Origin: Candidatus Eisenbacteria bacterium
Lineage (GTDB): Bacteria; Eisenbacteria; RBG-16-71-46; JAFGJU01
Reading direction: 5' to 3'
Assembly: GCA_026388185.1 (NCBI GenBank)
Contig: JAPLKG010000011.1
Coordinates: 372,001-436,000 of the forward strand
DNA: 64,000 bases
Shown here piece by piece: positions 8,111-18,400 of the stretch; position 1 is the stretch's first letter, and each line of letters opens with the position of its first letter. A program made the position numbers and the translations under genes. The notes below the pieces were generated by a model. That model searched no databases and had not been told where the DNA came from. It saw nothing but the letters and a program-made list of their open reading frames with translations.

Positions 8111-9517
8111 ATGTTGACGATTTTCGCCGGCGCACTTGTATTGGGTGTTCTCATGTTTGTGCATGAGTTCGGTCATTTCGCAAGCGCCAAGGCGCTGGGC
8201 GTGCGAGTTCTGAAGTTTTCGCTGGGTTTCGGACCCGAACTCGTCGGATTCTCTCTGCGAGGGACGCGCTATGTCATCGCCGCCCTACCGGTGGGGGGAT
8301 TTGTGAAGATGGCGGGTGAGAGTCCGGAGGCTCCCGAGAGGAGTGGGGCGCCGTGGGAGTTTTACTCGAAGCCGTGGTGGGCGCGCGTGATAATCGCCGC
8401 TTCCGGTCCGGCCATGAACCTTTTCTTTGCCTTTCTTGCGTGCGGCGCCATGTACCTCGTGGGCATCAGATTCCTGGACTTTGACAGCGTTGTCGGTCGC
8501 GTGGAACCGAGTTCCGTGGCCACTCAATACGGGTTTGCGGACGGCGACAGAGTGGTCGAGGTGAACGGTGTGCGGGTACGTACCTGGAGCGACTTCCTGG
8601 GGAAGGTACAGAAGGCGAACGACGGTTCCGCCGTCACCATAGTTGTGCAGAGAGAAGTCAAACCGGGACAGAACGTGCGAGTGAAAATCCCGGTGAAACC
8701 GCAGGACAGGGGCAAACTCCTCAGCGAACTGAGTCCTCCATCGAGCCCTCCGATCATCGGCTCGGTGAGCATCGGTCTTCCGGCGTACGAACGCGGTCTC
8801 AAGGTGGGCGATCGCATAGTGTCCGTGGACGGGACAGAGGTGACGAGCTGGGAACAATTGGCCGTCCTCATTCACGAAAGGCCCGACAGGGAGGTCTCGC
8901 TTGTCGTGGAACGAGCAGGAAGACAATTCCGGCGGACCGTGACGCCTGCGAGCCAGCAGATAGAGGGCCAGGGTGCGATAGGCTTGATAGGAATCTCGCC
9001 GACCGGCACGACTTACGGGATTGTCAGGGCAGGCGGTGTTCGAGTCGTCGCGTTGGCCGCTCGAGGCACTGCCGAGATGTTGGCTCAGACCTACTCGGGT
9101 CTTTTCAAGCTTGTGCTGAGGCCACGACAGTTGGGCAAGAGCATCGCCGGTCCCGTGACGATAATACAGATGTCCGGTGACCAGGCGCGTAGAGGACTTG
9201 GAAACCTTCTCTACTTCATAGCGTTTGTCAGCATTGCTCTTGTCGTCGTAAACCTGCTTCCAATTCCAATCATGGACGGGGGTCACGTAGTCTTCTGTGT
9301 AATAGAAGGAATCAGGGGAAAGGCCCTGAGCATGTCAAAGCAAATCGCGTTTCAAAGGATCGGAATCGCGATCGTAGGCACGCTCATTGTGTTTGCCTTT
9401 TGGGTAGACTTCGCCAGAATCGTTCAAAGGGGAAGGGCAACCTTGGGAACGCCGATTGAGCAGAAAGGTGGAAGCCCTGGTGAACGTGACACAGCAGGGG
9501 CGGTTTCGTCTGAATAG
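8111..9517 (+). CDS. rseP: Site-2 intramembrane zinc protease RseP
   Basis: M50 family metalloprotease of the inner membrane; in model species it cuts anti-sigma factors and clears signal peptides. The first membrane segment carries the HEFGH zinc motif shortly after the start (FVHEFGHFASAKALGV). Two PDZ domains follow: one with GFADGDRVVEVNGV and one with GLKVGDRIVSVDGTEV. The last region contains the third zinc ligand in NLLPIPIMDGGHVVF. ATG 8111 is chosen because upstream TTG 8033 is a -35 box and the HExxH segment normally sits within about 25 residues of the start. Its 3' end overlaps the next gene by about 38 nt. Confidence 0.94.
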   Translation: MLTIFAGALVLGVLMFVHEFGHFASAKALGVRVLKFSLGFGPELVGFSLRGTRYVIAALPVGGFVKMAGESPEAPERSGAPWEFYSKPWWARVIIAASGPAMNLFFAFLACGAMYLVGIRFLDFDSVVGRVEPSSVATQYGFADGDRVVEVNGVRVRTWSDFLGKVQKANDGSAVTIVVQREVKPGQNVRVKIPVKPQDRGKLLSELSPPSSPPIIGSVSIGLPAYERGLKVGDRIVSVDGTEVTSWEQLAVLIHERPDREVSLVVERAGRQFRRTVTPASQQIEGQGAIGLIGISPTGTTYGIVRAGGVRVVALAARGTAEMLAQTYSGLFKLVLRPRQLGKSIAGPVTIIQMSGDQARRGLGNLLYFIAFVSIALVVVNLLPIPIMDGGHVVFCVIEGIRGKALSMSKQIAFQRIGIAIVGTLIVFAFWVDFARIVQRGRATLGTPIEQKGGSPGERDTAGAVSSE

Positions 9518-11384
9518 AAATCTCACCTCCCTGGTAGTTCTCTGCATGCTTCTCCTCGCGCCGGCCGCCTCCTTTTGTGCCGACGTCTTCAAACCCGTCT
9601 ACGTGTCAGAGATAGAATTCGAAGGCAATCGAGTCTTCTCTGATTCGAAACTGAAGAAAGTCATGAAAACAAGGGAGCGCTCGATTCTGAGGCCCTTCAG
9701 AGAGAATGCGTTCAGAAAGGACTTTCTCCAGACCGACATCGAGTCAATAATCGGATTGTACAGCAGACACGGTTATCTCAAGACGAAGGTCGATTCGCAA
9801 AGCGTCGAGAGAATCAAGAAGGGCAGGGCCGTCTCGATTCTTCTGTGGATATCCGAAGGGCCGAGGACGATGGTCGCGGGCGTGCGAATCGAGGGAGCGT
9901 CAGCTCTGCGCGAACAGAAACTTACCAAGGGACTGCGTCTCAAGAAGGGAGTGCCGTTCGATCCGACGGCCCTCGAGACCGATAAGCTCAAGATCCTCGA
10001 AAGATACGCGGAGGCCGGCTACATATATGCGACCGTACTTGACAACACGGTGTTCGAGGGAAACCTGGCCAGCGTATTCTACATCGTGAGGGAAGGAATC
10101 CAGGTAAGAACGGGCAACATTGTGGTTGAGGGGAACAAGGCCACGGCGGAGCGGCTTGTCAGAAGAGAGGTGACGCTCAAGAGGGGCGACGTCTTGAGGC
10201 GCTCGGAACTGATCAAGACGCAGCAGTACATCTACGACTCCGAGCTATATTCCGACGTGCAGATATCGACCGTCAACGTGGACACCATGCCGCCGGTGGC
10301 GGATCTGCTGATTCTTGTCAAGGAACGCAAGCTTGGGTGGGTCGGAGGTGGTATCGGTTACGGGTCCAGCGACCAGCTGAAGGTTTTTAGTGACTGGGGA
10401 CACAGGAATCTCTTCGGCAGTGGAAAGAGGCTCTTCACGTCCGCCAGCTTTGCTTTTGGAAGGAGACTATTCGAACAGGGAGAGGCCGTTCTGGATGCAT
10501 CGCGGTTTGACGTTGGTATTGTGGAACCGTGGCTTTTCCACACCAGGACCGCGGGACAGGCCGTGCTTTACAGAGAGTACAAGAGAGAGGTTTCCTTCAG
10601 TCAGGAGTTCACTGGTTTCACCTTCACGGTGAAGAGGAACATTTCTTCTGTCACGAAGGCCTTCCTCAGCTACGACAACAGATGGGTTCACACCACTGAT
10701 CCGACTGCAATCAGGAGGGAATACGTTACACGAAGCCTTTATCTGTCAGGCGTGAGGGACAGCAGGGACGACGTGTTCGACCCGGGTACGGGCTCGTTGG
10801 AAGAGGCGTCATGGAAGGTGTCGGGTGGAGTCCTGGGAGGCAACTACAATTTCCACAGGGTTTCTGCCGCCGCGAGCCGGTACTCACCGGTGAGAGGCAA
10901 GATACTGGCAGTGCGGGTCAAGGCCGGCTTCGCCGAGCCTTTCGGGGCGAGGCAAGGTGCCAGTCCGTTGGATAGGATTCCTTTCGAAGAGAGATTCAGA
11001 ACCGGCGGTTCCACTTCGATAAGAGGATACGTGGAGGATGACGAACTTGGACCCAGGGATTCCGCCGGGGACGTGGTGGGAGGAAGGGTCCTCCTGTTGA
11101 CCAATGTGGAGGTACGATTCCCACTGTTCTGGAGGCTCTCCGGCGCTCTTTTTCTTGACGGAGGTAACGTCTGGAGGAATCCTTCCGACATCAAGCTAAC
11201 TAATTTTGATCCCGGACGGACGTCGACGGAGGATTCGGACTACAGGTACTCTTTCGGCGGCGGCATTAGAGTTAGGACGCCGGTGGGTCCGATAAGAGTA
11301 GACTACGGTAGAAAGTTGAGACTTTCGTCTCGTGACGGCGACGACAGGGGGCAGTTTCACATCAGCCTCGGCCAGGCTTTCTGA
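9480..11384 (+). CDS. Omp85 outer-membrane assembly protein (BamA/TamA type)
   Basis: Outer-membrane beta-barrel insertase of the Omp85 family. After a signal peptide (hydrophobic LTSLVVLCMLLLAPAASFCA, cut before DVFKP) come about three POTRA units (VYVSEIEFEGNRVFS; MVAGVRIEGASALRE; RTGNIVVEGNKATAER). The barrel follows, with the loop-6 motif RFRTGGSTSIRGY and a C-terminal aromatic ending (SLGQAF). Canonical BamA has five POTRA domains and about 800 residues. This product has about 634 and three, as in TamA, and tamB follows directly. Yet position after rseP is the usual bamA place. BamA versus TamA is therefore undecided. GTG 9480 has an AGGTGG site upstream; TTG 9456 is the alternative. Confidence 0.88.
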   Translation: MNVTQQGRFRLNRNLTSLVVLCMLLLAPAASFCADVFKPVYVSEIEFEGNRVFSDSKLKKVMKTRERSILRPFRENAFRKDFLQTDIESIIGLYSRHGYLKTKVDSQSVERIKKGRAVSILLWISEGPRTMVAGVRIEGASALREQKLTKGLRLKKGVPFDPTALETDKLKILERYAEAGYIYATVLDNTVFEGNLASVFYIVREGIQVRTGNIVVEGNKATAERLVRREVTLKRGDVLRRSELIKTQQYIYDSELYSDVQISTVNVDTMPPVADLLILVKERKLGWVGGGIGYGSSDQLKVFSDWGHRNLFGSGKRLFTSASFAFGRRLFEQGEAVLDASRFDVGIVEPWLFHTRTAGQAVLYREYKREVSFSQEFTGFTFTVKRNISSVTKAFLSYDNRWVHTTDPTAIRREYVTRSLYLSGVRDSRDDVFDPGTGSLEEASWKVSGGVLGGNYNFHRVSAAASRYSPVRGKILAVRVKAGFAEPFGARQGASPLDRIPFEERFRTGGSTSIRGYVEDDELGPRDSAGDVVGGRVLLLTNVEVRFPLFWRLSGALFLDGGNVWRNPSDIKLTNFDPGRTSTEDSDYRYSFGGGIRVRTPVGPIRVDYGRKLRLSSRDGDDRGQFHISLGQAF

Positions 11385-11425
11385 GCGCGGGTCGAGGTGA
11401 GAGGACGGAGGAGTTCGCTAGGGCA

Positions 11426-14400
11426 ATGCGGCTGAGAGGTCTCAAGATAGCGGGAGTGGTTCTTGTATCCGCGGTTGCGGTTGTGGCAGTTGCTGTTGTG
11501 CTGCTCTGGCAGACGGATCGCGCCGCGATTAACACAAGGCTTGCGAAGCTCGCGCAGGAATTCCTGATAGCGAACGATTCTACGAGAATCGAAATCTCGA
11601 GCATCTCCGGGAATGCTGTGGGCTCTGTGACCCTGCACGACGTGAGTCTCTTCGTCAGGGACGGCAAGGATTGGAGAAGCGTGTTGACGGCACGCAAGAT
11701 CAAATTGGGCTACAGCCTGTGGGAACTCGCACGGAGAAGATTCGTACTGAATCAGGTGGAGATTGAAGAGCCCGTTTGTTCGCTCACCAAGGGAGCGCGT
11801 GGAACGTATCTGTGGCCGCGCTTTGGAAAGGGTGGGAAGGGAAAGGGGACGAAATTCGTAATCGGCAGCTTGGTAATAGAGCGCGGGGAATTCAGGATAG
11901 GTAGGCGCGGAGAGAAGGGGCTCTTTGACGACATTTCGATGAGGAGCTCGCTGACGAGCGGCCCCGACGGGATCGCCCTGAAGGGGCTGGAGGTCAGCTT
12001 TGCCGCTTCAACCTGGAAGTACACGGTGGAAAGCTGCAGTGGAGACCTGCTCTTCCGCGAAGGCAGGATGTGGTTGCAGAGTCTGGACGTGCGCACCGCA
12101 GGGTCGAGCTACAACGTGGACGGCTTCATCGGTCTCGGGCACCCGATGGACGTCGAGATTAAGGTTCTCGTAGACACGCTTTCGATTGTCGAGTTGAAAG
12201 GCATGAAGACACTCGCGTTTCTTCCCGGCGAAGGGAAAGTGTCGGGAAGCGCGACTTTCTCGAGAAAAGGAGGGGGACCGACGAGGATTACCTCTCTCCT
12301 ATCCGGAACGTACGGGACGCATGTCATAGACACGCTGCAATCAGTTACCACGGCGAAAAACGGCAAATGGGAAAACCAATTCCGGATGGAGTCTCAGGGA
12401 AGTGTGATAGAAGGCACGTTCAACGCGGGCCCCGGGACTCTGCAGGAATGTGCTGTAGATTTCGTGAGCTTTGACCCGAGGGCCTGGCCCGAGATCTTCA
12501 CGGAAGCCAGGATCCCGGAGGGTTCCCTCAACGGGGCCTTCAGATTCTCGGGAAATTCGCTCGTTTCTCCCCAGAGAAAGGGAGAGATTCAAGTGGCACT
12601 CGACGGCGGGAGCTACGCCGGGCTGTCATTTCTTGAGGGGAAGGGGGAGGGCAGCTTCGACGGCGAAGGAAGTCTCGTTTTCTCGAGCATCGATTTCCGC
12701 GGGGCCGGCTACAACGTTACCGCGTTCGGGACGGTGGGGCCGAAGGCCACGATTGATGCTGCGTTCAGAGCTTCAGTGGAGAAACTGGGTGAGTTTGCTC
12801 CACTGAGGGGCAAGTTCGACGTCGAGAGCGAACTGACGGTTTCAGGAAAGCTGCACGGCACCGGGGAGCGGTTGACGATTGAGACAGATCTGAGCGGCGA
12901 GCTCCTTCGCACGTCGCCATCGACTGTGTCTGGCGTTCTCAGGGACGGCCGGGTGGAAGGGGAGCTCTGGCCGCTTCTTTCTCTGAGTGCGAAGGCGGTT
13001 CTGAGTCCGGGGGAAGTGAGAGGTTCGGGGTTTGATTCGCTGACGGTGGAAACTCTGATTGAGAAGCCTCGAGACGGGAGCCGCCGTGCGGAGGTCGCTA
13101 AGGACAACGGTGAAGGATGGTGCTCGCCGGTGGTGGTCGTTAGCGGAAACGCCCGGGCCGTACGAGGTGACACCGTCATCACGGCGGAGGCGACTTTGGA
13201 TTGCTGCGAGAGCGGAGTCCAAGTCAGGGTCGAGAATCTTGTGGCGAGTCTGGGGCAATCGGTCTGGCGGAATGAAGGAACCGTGCATCTCGGGTGGCAC
13301 CGGGGGACCATGGAAGTGGCGGACCTCGTGCTCTTTTCGGGAGAGAGTCGCATCGAGCTTGCAGGTTCAACCGAGCCCGCAAAGAAGAGGGCCGCAGGGA
13401 GGCTGACCGTGGTCTCGCTGGACGTGCGGGGCGTCGCCGGCAAGTTTGTGCCCGCGGCCGGCAAGATGGACGCAGACGTGACGTTCGAGCAGACGGACAG
13501 TGGGTCCTCTTTGGACGGTCGGGTTGACTGGTCGGACGCCAGCTTCGGGGAAAGAACCTTTGACAGACTGTCCCTTTCGGCGTCGGTGAGCAACAACGAG
13601 ATTCACCTGAAACAGGTGGAGGTCGTTAAGGCGCAGGGGAAGATCACGGCGTCGGGAGAGCTTCACTTACCCATCCACTTTGGAGAATTCATCGACTCCT
13701 TGAGGTCGAGGCGCTCGGTTCCGAGGGGTGTTCAGGCAAACCTTGACGTGGTGACGGCGGGATTGAGTCTTTCCGAATTCTCTCAGTGGCATCCTGCCCT
13801 GGCATCGCTGAGCGGCATCGTGGACGCGCGGATCAGGATAGATGGGTTTCTAGAGAATCCGCGGATGACCATCAGTTCAGACGCCAAGGACTTCCGCATT
13901 AGAAAATACCAGGTTGCGGGCTTGGAACTGAGAGCGACACTGGCGGACGGCGTGTGTAACATCTCCCGCCTCGGCGTGATGGAAGGGAATGCGAAGGGAG
14001 AGGCCCAGGGCTTCTTCCCCGTAGCGTTGAACCTGGGCACGGGTCACCTGAGCTTTCCGGATGGCGCCGTTGACGTGAGCGTCAAGCTGTCGGAGAGCGA
14101 TTTGTCGGTTATTTCGCTTTTCGTGAAGCAGATTGCGTCCGCGTCGGGGCTGACCAAGGGCGAGGCTCGTATCAGCGGCACGTTGAGGAATCCCACGCTC
14201 AAAGGCGGCTTCGAGATCACGAATGCGACTCTCAGGCTGGTTGGGAGAGAGGAAGTACTCGAGAATGTCAATGCTCAGGTTTCCTTGAACGAGAGGGCGA
14301 TCGAACTCGTAAGCTTCACCGCGACTCAGGGAGAAGAGGGCAGGTTGGAGGGAAGCGGCCGCATACCCTTGGGCAAGACCGAAGGGGCCGGGTATAGCTT

Positions 14401-15352
14401 CGCGATCAAGGGGAAGAAAGTCACGTTCGGCGACCCGGAGGATATCGCTCTCAAGTTTGATTGTGACCTCGTGATTTCGGCCGTCGAAGTGCGGGACCGG
14501 GGCACGTATCCGAAGATCACCGGAAAGATTGACGTGAAGCAGGGGATCATCGCGAGGGAGTTCCAGAGCGTCCAGGGTCCGCAGGAAGAGCAGCGGTGGC
14601 TCTGCGACGTCCGGGTGGAAGTCGTCAACAATCTGTGGCTCAAGAACATCAACACCGAGATAGAACTCGCCGGATCGGTAACGGCAAGAAAGGACATGTC
14701 CGGGCTCATTCTCCTCGGGTCTCTCACAATCTTGAGGGGAAAGTACTACGTTTTCGATAATGAGTTTACGATCACCTCGGGCACGCTGGAATTCAAGGAC
14801 GTGGGGCGAATAGATCCTGAAATGAACATCAAGGCCGAGACCAGTGCCTCGGGAAGGATCGTTTACCTTACCCTGACGGGGAAGCTGAGCGAACCCACCA
14901 TTGTGCTGGCTTCGGACGATTCCAATCTATCACAGACCGACATTCTGCGTCTTCTCACCGTGGGGAAGTACGCCACAACGGAGTCGGGGCAGACCGGCGA
15001 TACTGGGCTGATGCCGGGCGTGACAGGTTCCGTGGGCAACTACTTCCTCAGGCAGGTTGAAAGAAGACTGGCGCGGGAACTCAAGTGGGTCGACTCCATC
15101 GAGCTCGGGGGCGACCTCGAGGGAACGAGCGCGATGAGCGAACTGCGATGGGGGCTTGGCAAGTACATCACGCCGGAGATATACCTGCGCTACTCACAAG
15201 GGCTCACCAAGATGTCTGGGAGAGACGTCTCCGTCGAGTACAGGCTGAGCAGTCTTCTGTTTCTGAGAGGTGGAGTCAGCAGCCGAGATAGATTTGCAGG
15301 CAGGGAGAGAGACGAGTACAATCTAGACCTGAGGCTCAAGTACGAGTACTAG
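11426..15352 (+). CDS. tamB: TamB-like translocation and assembly module protein
   Basis: A 1308-residue AsmA-superfamily protein. One N-terminal membrane anchor (about residues 9-28) is followed by a long, beta-rich, repetitive periplasmic region and the C-terminal TamB domain. That domain includes GSLTILRGKYYVFDNEFTI, the DPEMNIKAETSASGR stretch, and a final barrel-like LRWGLGKYITPEIYLRYSQG segment ending in YEY. TamB-type proteins span the periplasm as hydrophobic grooves, help Omp85 proteins insert barrels and, in other work, take part in phospholipid transport. The Omp85 gene 41 nt upstream is the obvious partner. Confidence 0.92.
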   Translation: MRLRGLKIAGVVLVSAVAVVAVAVVLLWQTDRAAINTRLAKLAQEFLIANDSTRIEISSISGNAVGSVTLHDVSLFVRDGKDWRSVLTARKIKLGYSLWELARRRFVLNQVEIEEPVCSLTKGARGTYLWPRFGKGGKGKGTKFVIGSLVIERGEFRIGRRGEKGLFDDISMRSSLTSGPDGIALKGLEVSFAASTWKYTVESCSGDLLFREGRMWLQSLDVRTAGSSYNVDGFIGLGHPMDVEIKVLVDTLSIVELKGMKTLAFLPGEGKVSGSATFSRKGGGPTRITSLLSGTYGTHVIDTLQSVTTAKNGKWENQFRMESQGSVIEGTFNAGPGTLQECAVDFVSFDPRAWPEIFTEARIPEGSLNGAFRFSGNSLVSPQRKGEIQVALDGGSYAGLSFLEGKGEGSFDGEGSLVFSSIDFRGAGYNVTAFGTVGPKATIDAAFRASVEKLGEFAPLRGKFDVESELTVSGKLHGTGERLTIETDLSGELLRTSPSTVSGVLRDGRVEGELWPLLSLSAKAVLSPGEVRGSGFDSLTVETLIEKPRDGSRRAEVAKDNGEGWCSPVVVVSGNARAVRGDTVITAEATLDCCESGVQVRVENLVASLGQSVWRNEGTVHLGWHRGTMEVADLVLFSGESRIELAGSTEPAKKRAAGRLTVVSLDVRGVAGKFVPAAGKMDADVTFEQTDSGSSLDGRVDWSDASFGERTFDRLSLSASVSNNEIHLKQVEVVKAQGKITASGELHLPIHFGEFIDSLRSRRSVPRGVQANLDVVTAGLSLSEFSQWHPALASLSGIVDARIRIDGFLENPRMTISSDAKDFRIRKYQVAGLELRATLADGVCNISRLGVMEGNAKGEAQGFFPVALNLGTGHLSFPDGAVDVSVKLSESDLSVISLFVKQIASASGLTKGEARISGTLRNPTLKGGFEITNATLRLVGREEVLENVNAQVSLNERAIELVSFTATQGEEGRLEGSGRIPLGKTEGAGYSFAIKGKKVTFGDPEDIALKFDCDLVISAVEVRDRGTYPKITGKIDVKQGIIAREFQSVQGPQEEQRWLCDVRVEVVNNLWLKNINTEIELAGSVTARKDMSGLILLGSLTILRGKYYVFDNEFTITSGTLEFKDVGRIDPEMNIKAETSASGRIVYLTLTGKLSEPTIVLASDDSNLSQTDILRLLTVGKYATTESGQTGDTGLMPGVTGSVGNYFLRQVERRLARELKWVDSIELGGDLEGTSAMSELRWGLGKYITPEIYLRYSQGLTKMSGRDVSVEYRLSSLLFLRGGVSSRDRFAGRERDEYNLDLRLKYEY

Positions 15353-15409
15353 GAGCTTGCCGGGGTGGAACTGCGTGCCCGTACGTGAGCGCGCGCAACG
15401 AGGTGGGGC

Positions 15410-18400
15410 ATGAGTTTTGGCAAAGTGTACAAGTTGACGTGGGCGATTCTGGGCATCGTGATTCTCGCGGCTCACTGTCTGGCCGGCGAGGCAAGCGCGC
15501 AAACCTTTGGGAAGAACAAGGTCCAGTACACGCAGTTTCAATGGCGAGTGGCGTCCTCCAAGAACTTCGATGTCTACTTCTACACGGGCGAAGACACGTT
15601 GGCCACCATCGTTCTGGACCTCGCCGAGCAGGCCGTGAGCAAACTCTCGAATGACATGGGCCATCGTCTTCACAAAAAAGTACCGATAATCATTTACGAG
15701 TCCCACTACGACTTCGAGCAGACAAATGTGGTAACGGAACTCATAGAGGAGGGCGTCGGAGGCTTCACGGAGCTTTTCAAGAACCGAGTGGTGATCCCGT
15801 TCACGGGTTCGTACGAGGACTTGAGGCACGTGGTCGTACACGAGCTCACCCACGCCTTCATGTTTGACATGATGTACACGGGAATCTTCGATTCGATTCT
15901 GAGCGCCCAGTATCTCTACCAGATACCGCTGTGGTTTTCGGAAGGTCTTGCTGAATATGAATCGTTGGGGTGGGACGAAGAAGCGGACATGGTGATGAGG
16001 GACGCGGCAGTCTCAGGCTACGCCGTGCATCTTGACATGCTGAGCGGGGGATATCTTGTCTACAAACAGGGTCAGTCCGCCATGAGCTTTCTTGCCAGGC
16101 GCTACGGGAAGGAGAAGTTGCGGGAGATCGTCGGAGGTCTTAGGACAAATAGAGACTTGGAGAATGCGTTCCAGAGGAGTCTCGGGATGAGCGAGCGCAA
16201 GTTCAGCGAAGCGTGGATGGAGTCGCTGCGCAAGCAATACTGGCCGGAGGTGGCGCTTCGAGACAATCCCGAGACATTCGGAAGAAGAATAACGGACCAC
16301 AGCGCCGACGGTTCCTTCCTCAACCACAGCCCGGCGGTGTCGCCGAAAGGAGACAGACTCGTTTTTCTCTCCGACCGGGCGGGCGCCATGGACATTGTGC
16401 TTGCCTCGGCGATAGACGGGAAGATCATCCGCAGGCTCGCGCGGGGCGAGAAATCGATGCGTTTCGAGGTAATTCCTTCCTTCAGGAATTCACTCGCCTG
16501 GTCTCCTGACGAGAAGAAGATTGCGTTCATAGCAAAGAGCGGTGAGGGGGACGTGCTCTATCTCCTGGACGTCAACTCCGGGCGGATTTCAAAACGGTTT
16601 AAACTGAAACTGAACGAGGCGGCTTACCCGAGCTGGTCGCCCGAGGGGGACAAAATCGCCCTCACGGGACTGATGGAGGGGAAGGCCGACCTCTATTTGC
16701 TGGACGTTCGAACCGGCGAATTGGAGAGATTGACGGAGGACCTCTACGACGACGTCGAGGCCAACTGGTCGCGCGACGGAAAGCTGATAGCCTTTGCCTC
16801 GGACAGACGCCTTCCTTTTGCCCTCGGCGCGGCCGCGGAGAAGGGCGGGATCGGTACTTATGCCATTTACACAATTGACCCGGTCACGCGACAAATAAGG
16901 AGCGCGATAGACACCGGAGGGAACGACAGGAGTCCGGCCTGGTCGCCCGACGGATCCGAGATAATCTTTACCTCAAGCCCTGACGGAGTCAGCAATCTCT
17001 TTGCTTTTGATTTCAAGGATTCATCCCTGGTACAGCTTACCGACGTTCTGGGAGGGGTATTCTCTCCCAACTGGTCCAAGAGTGACAGGCTTGCGTTCTC
17101 CCTGTTCTCCGACGCGGGATGGGACATTTATGTCGCCAAGGAGCCTCTGTCGCTGAAGGCCGTCATGGATGAGCTTGTCAAGGAAGGGAAGGCGCGGCGC
17201 ATCGTGGCCGGTTCCGATACATCCAAGGCCTTCGTCGCTGCGACTCAGGCAGACACGTCTGCCGCCTCTTTTGCGGGGGCTGGAGTGGACACGTCGACGG
17301 TCTCCGTTGTCGCTGCTCAACGTGACACATCTGGGGTTTCTGTGACTGCGACCCTGCCGGAAACGTCACTTGCGCTTCTACCCACTGCCCTCAGCGTAGC
17401 CACGCCCCCGAACGCGCTGCTGGCGCGAGTGGACACCCTCGTCTCGAACGCTGATTCCTCCGGAACCGTGGTTCCGGGGAGCGTTGGCGTGGCAAAAGCC
17501 CGACCGTACAGGGTTAAGTTTTCGCCGGATTGGGTGACGGGTGGCTTCCAGTACAGCTCTGCCTACGGCCTCGGAGGCAGCACTCAGATTTCACTCAGCG
17601 ACTTTCTCGGTAATCACAGAATCTACGTCGCCTCCGACTTCTTCTCGTCCGTGGAGGAAACTGACATCCTGGCAATCTACTACTATTTGCCGAGGCGGTT
17701 GGACCTGGGCGTGGGCGGGTTTCACTACAAGAATTACTACTATTCCAATACGACCACCCTCGGTGAGGAGTTCTCGGAGGAGAAGTATTTTTCCGAAAGA
17801 AACTACGGGTTCATGTTTCTTGGAAGCTATCCGTTCGGAAAATTCAACAGGGTGGAAGTGGATTTGACACAACTCACTGTTGAGAGAGAATTCTACGAAT
17901 ATGACGAATACACTGGAGCGTTCTACGCCGCGGGGACGAAGACCAAGCACGTTCTTTCGCCCGGCATCACCTTCGTCGGCGACACGGTTCAGTGGGGCGC
18001 GTTCGGGCCCGTGGCCGGATCGAGATGGGCCGTCTCATATTCGCACGCGCTCAAGCTGTCTGACGAAAGCATGGATTTCCACACCGCCTGGGTGGACCTT
18101 CGGAAGTACTTTAGAGTGGCTCCAGGGTATTCCTTCGCCTTCCGGCTCGTCGGAGCCGCGAGCGATGGTGGCGACGCGCAACGTTTCTTCGCGGGCGGGC
18201 CGTATACATTGCGCGGCTACGACGATTTTCAATTCAGGGGGACCAGACTCGTTTTCCTGAACAGCGAGTTTAGATTCCCGTTCATTGACAGAGTCGGATT
18301 CGTGTGGCCCCTTCCGATCGGGCTGAGGAACATCGAAGGTGTGTTGTTCTTCGACGTCGGAGCCGCGTGGAGCGACGACGAAAGCTTCAAGCCGTTCACG

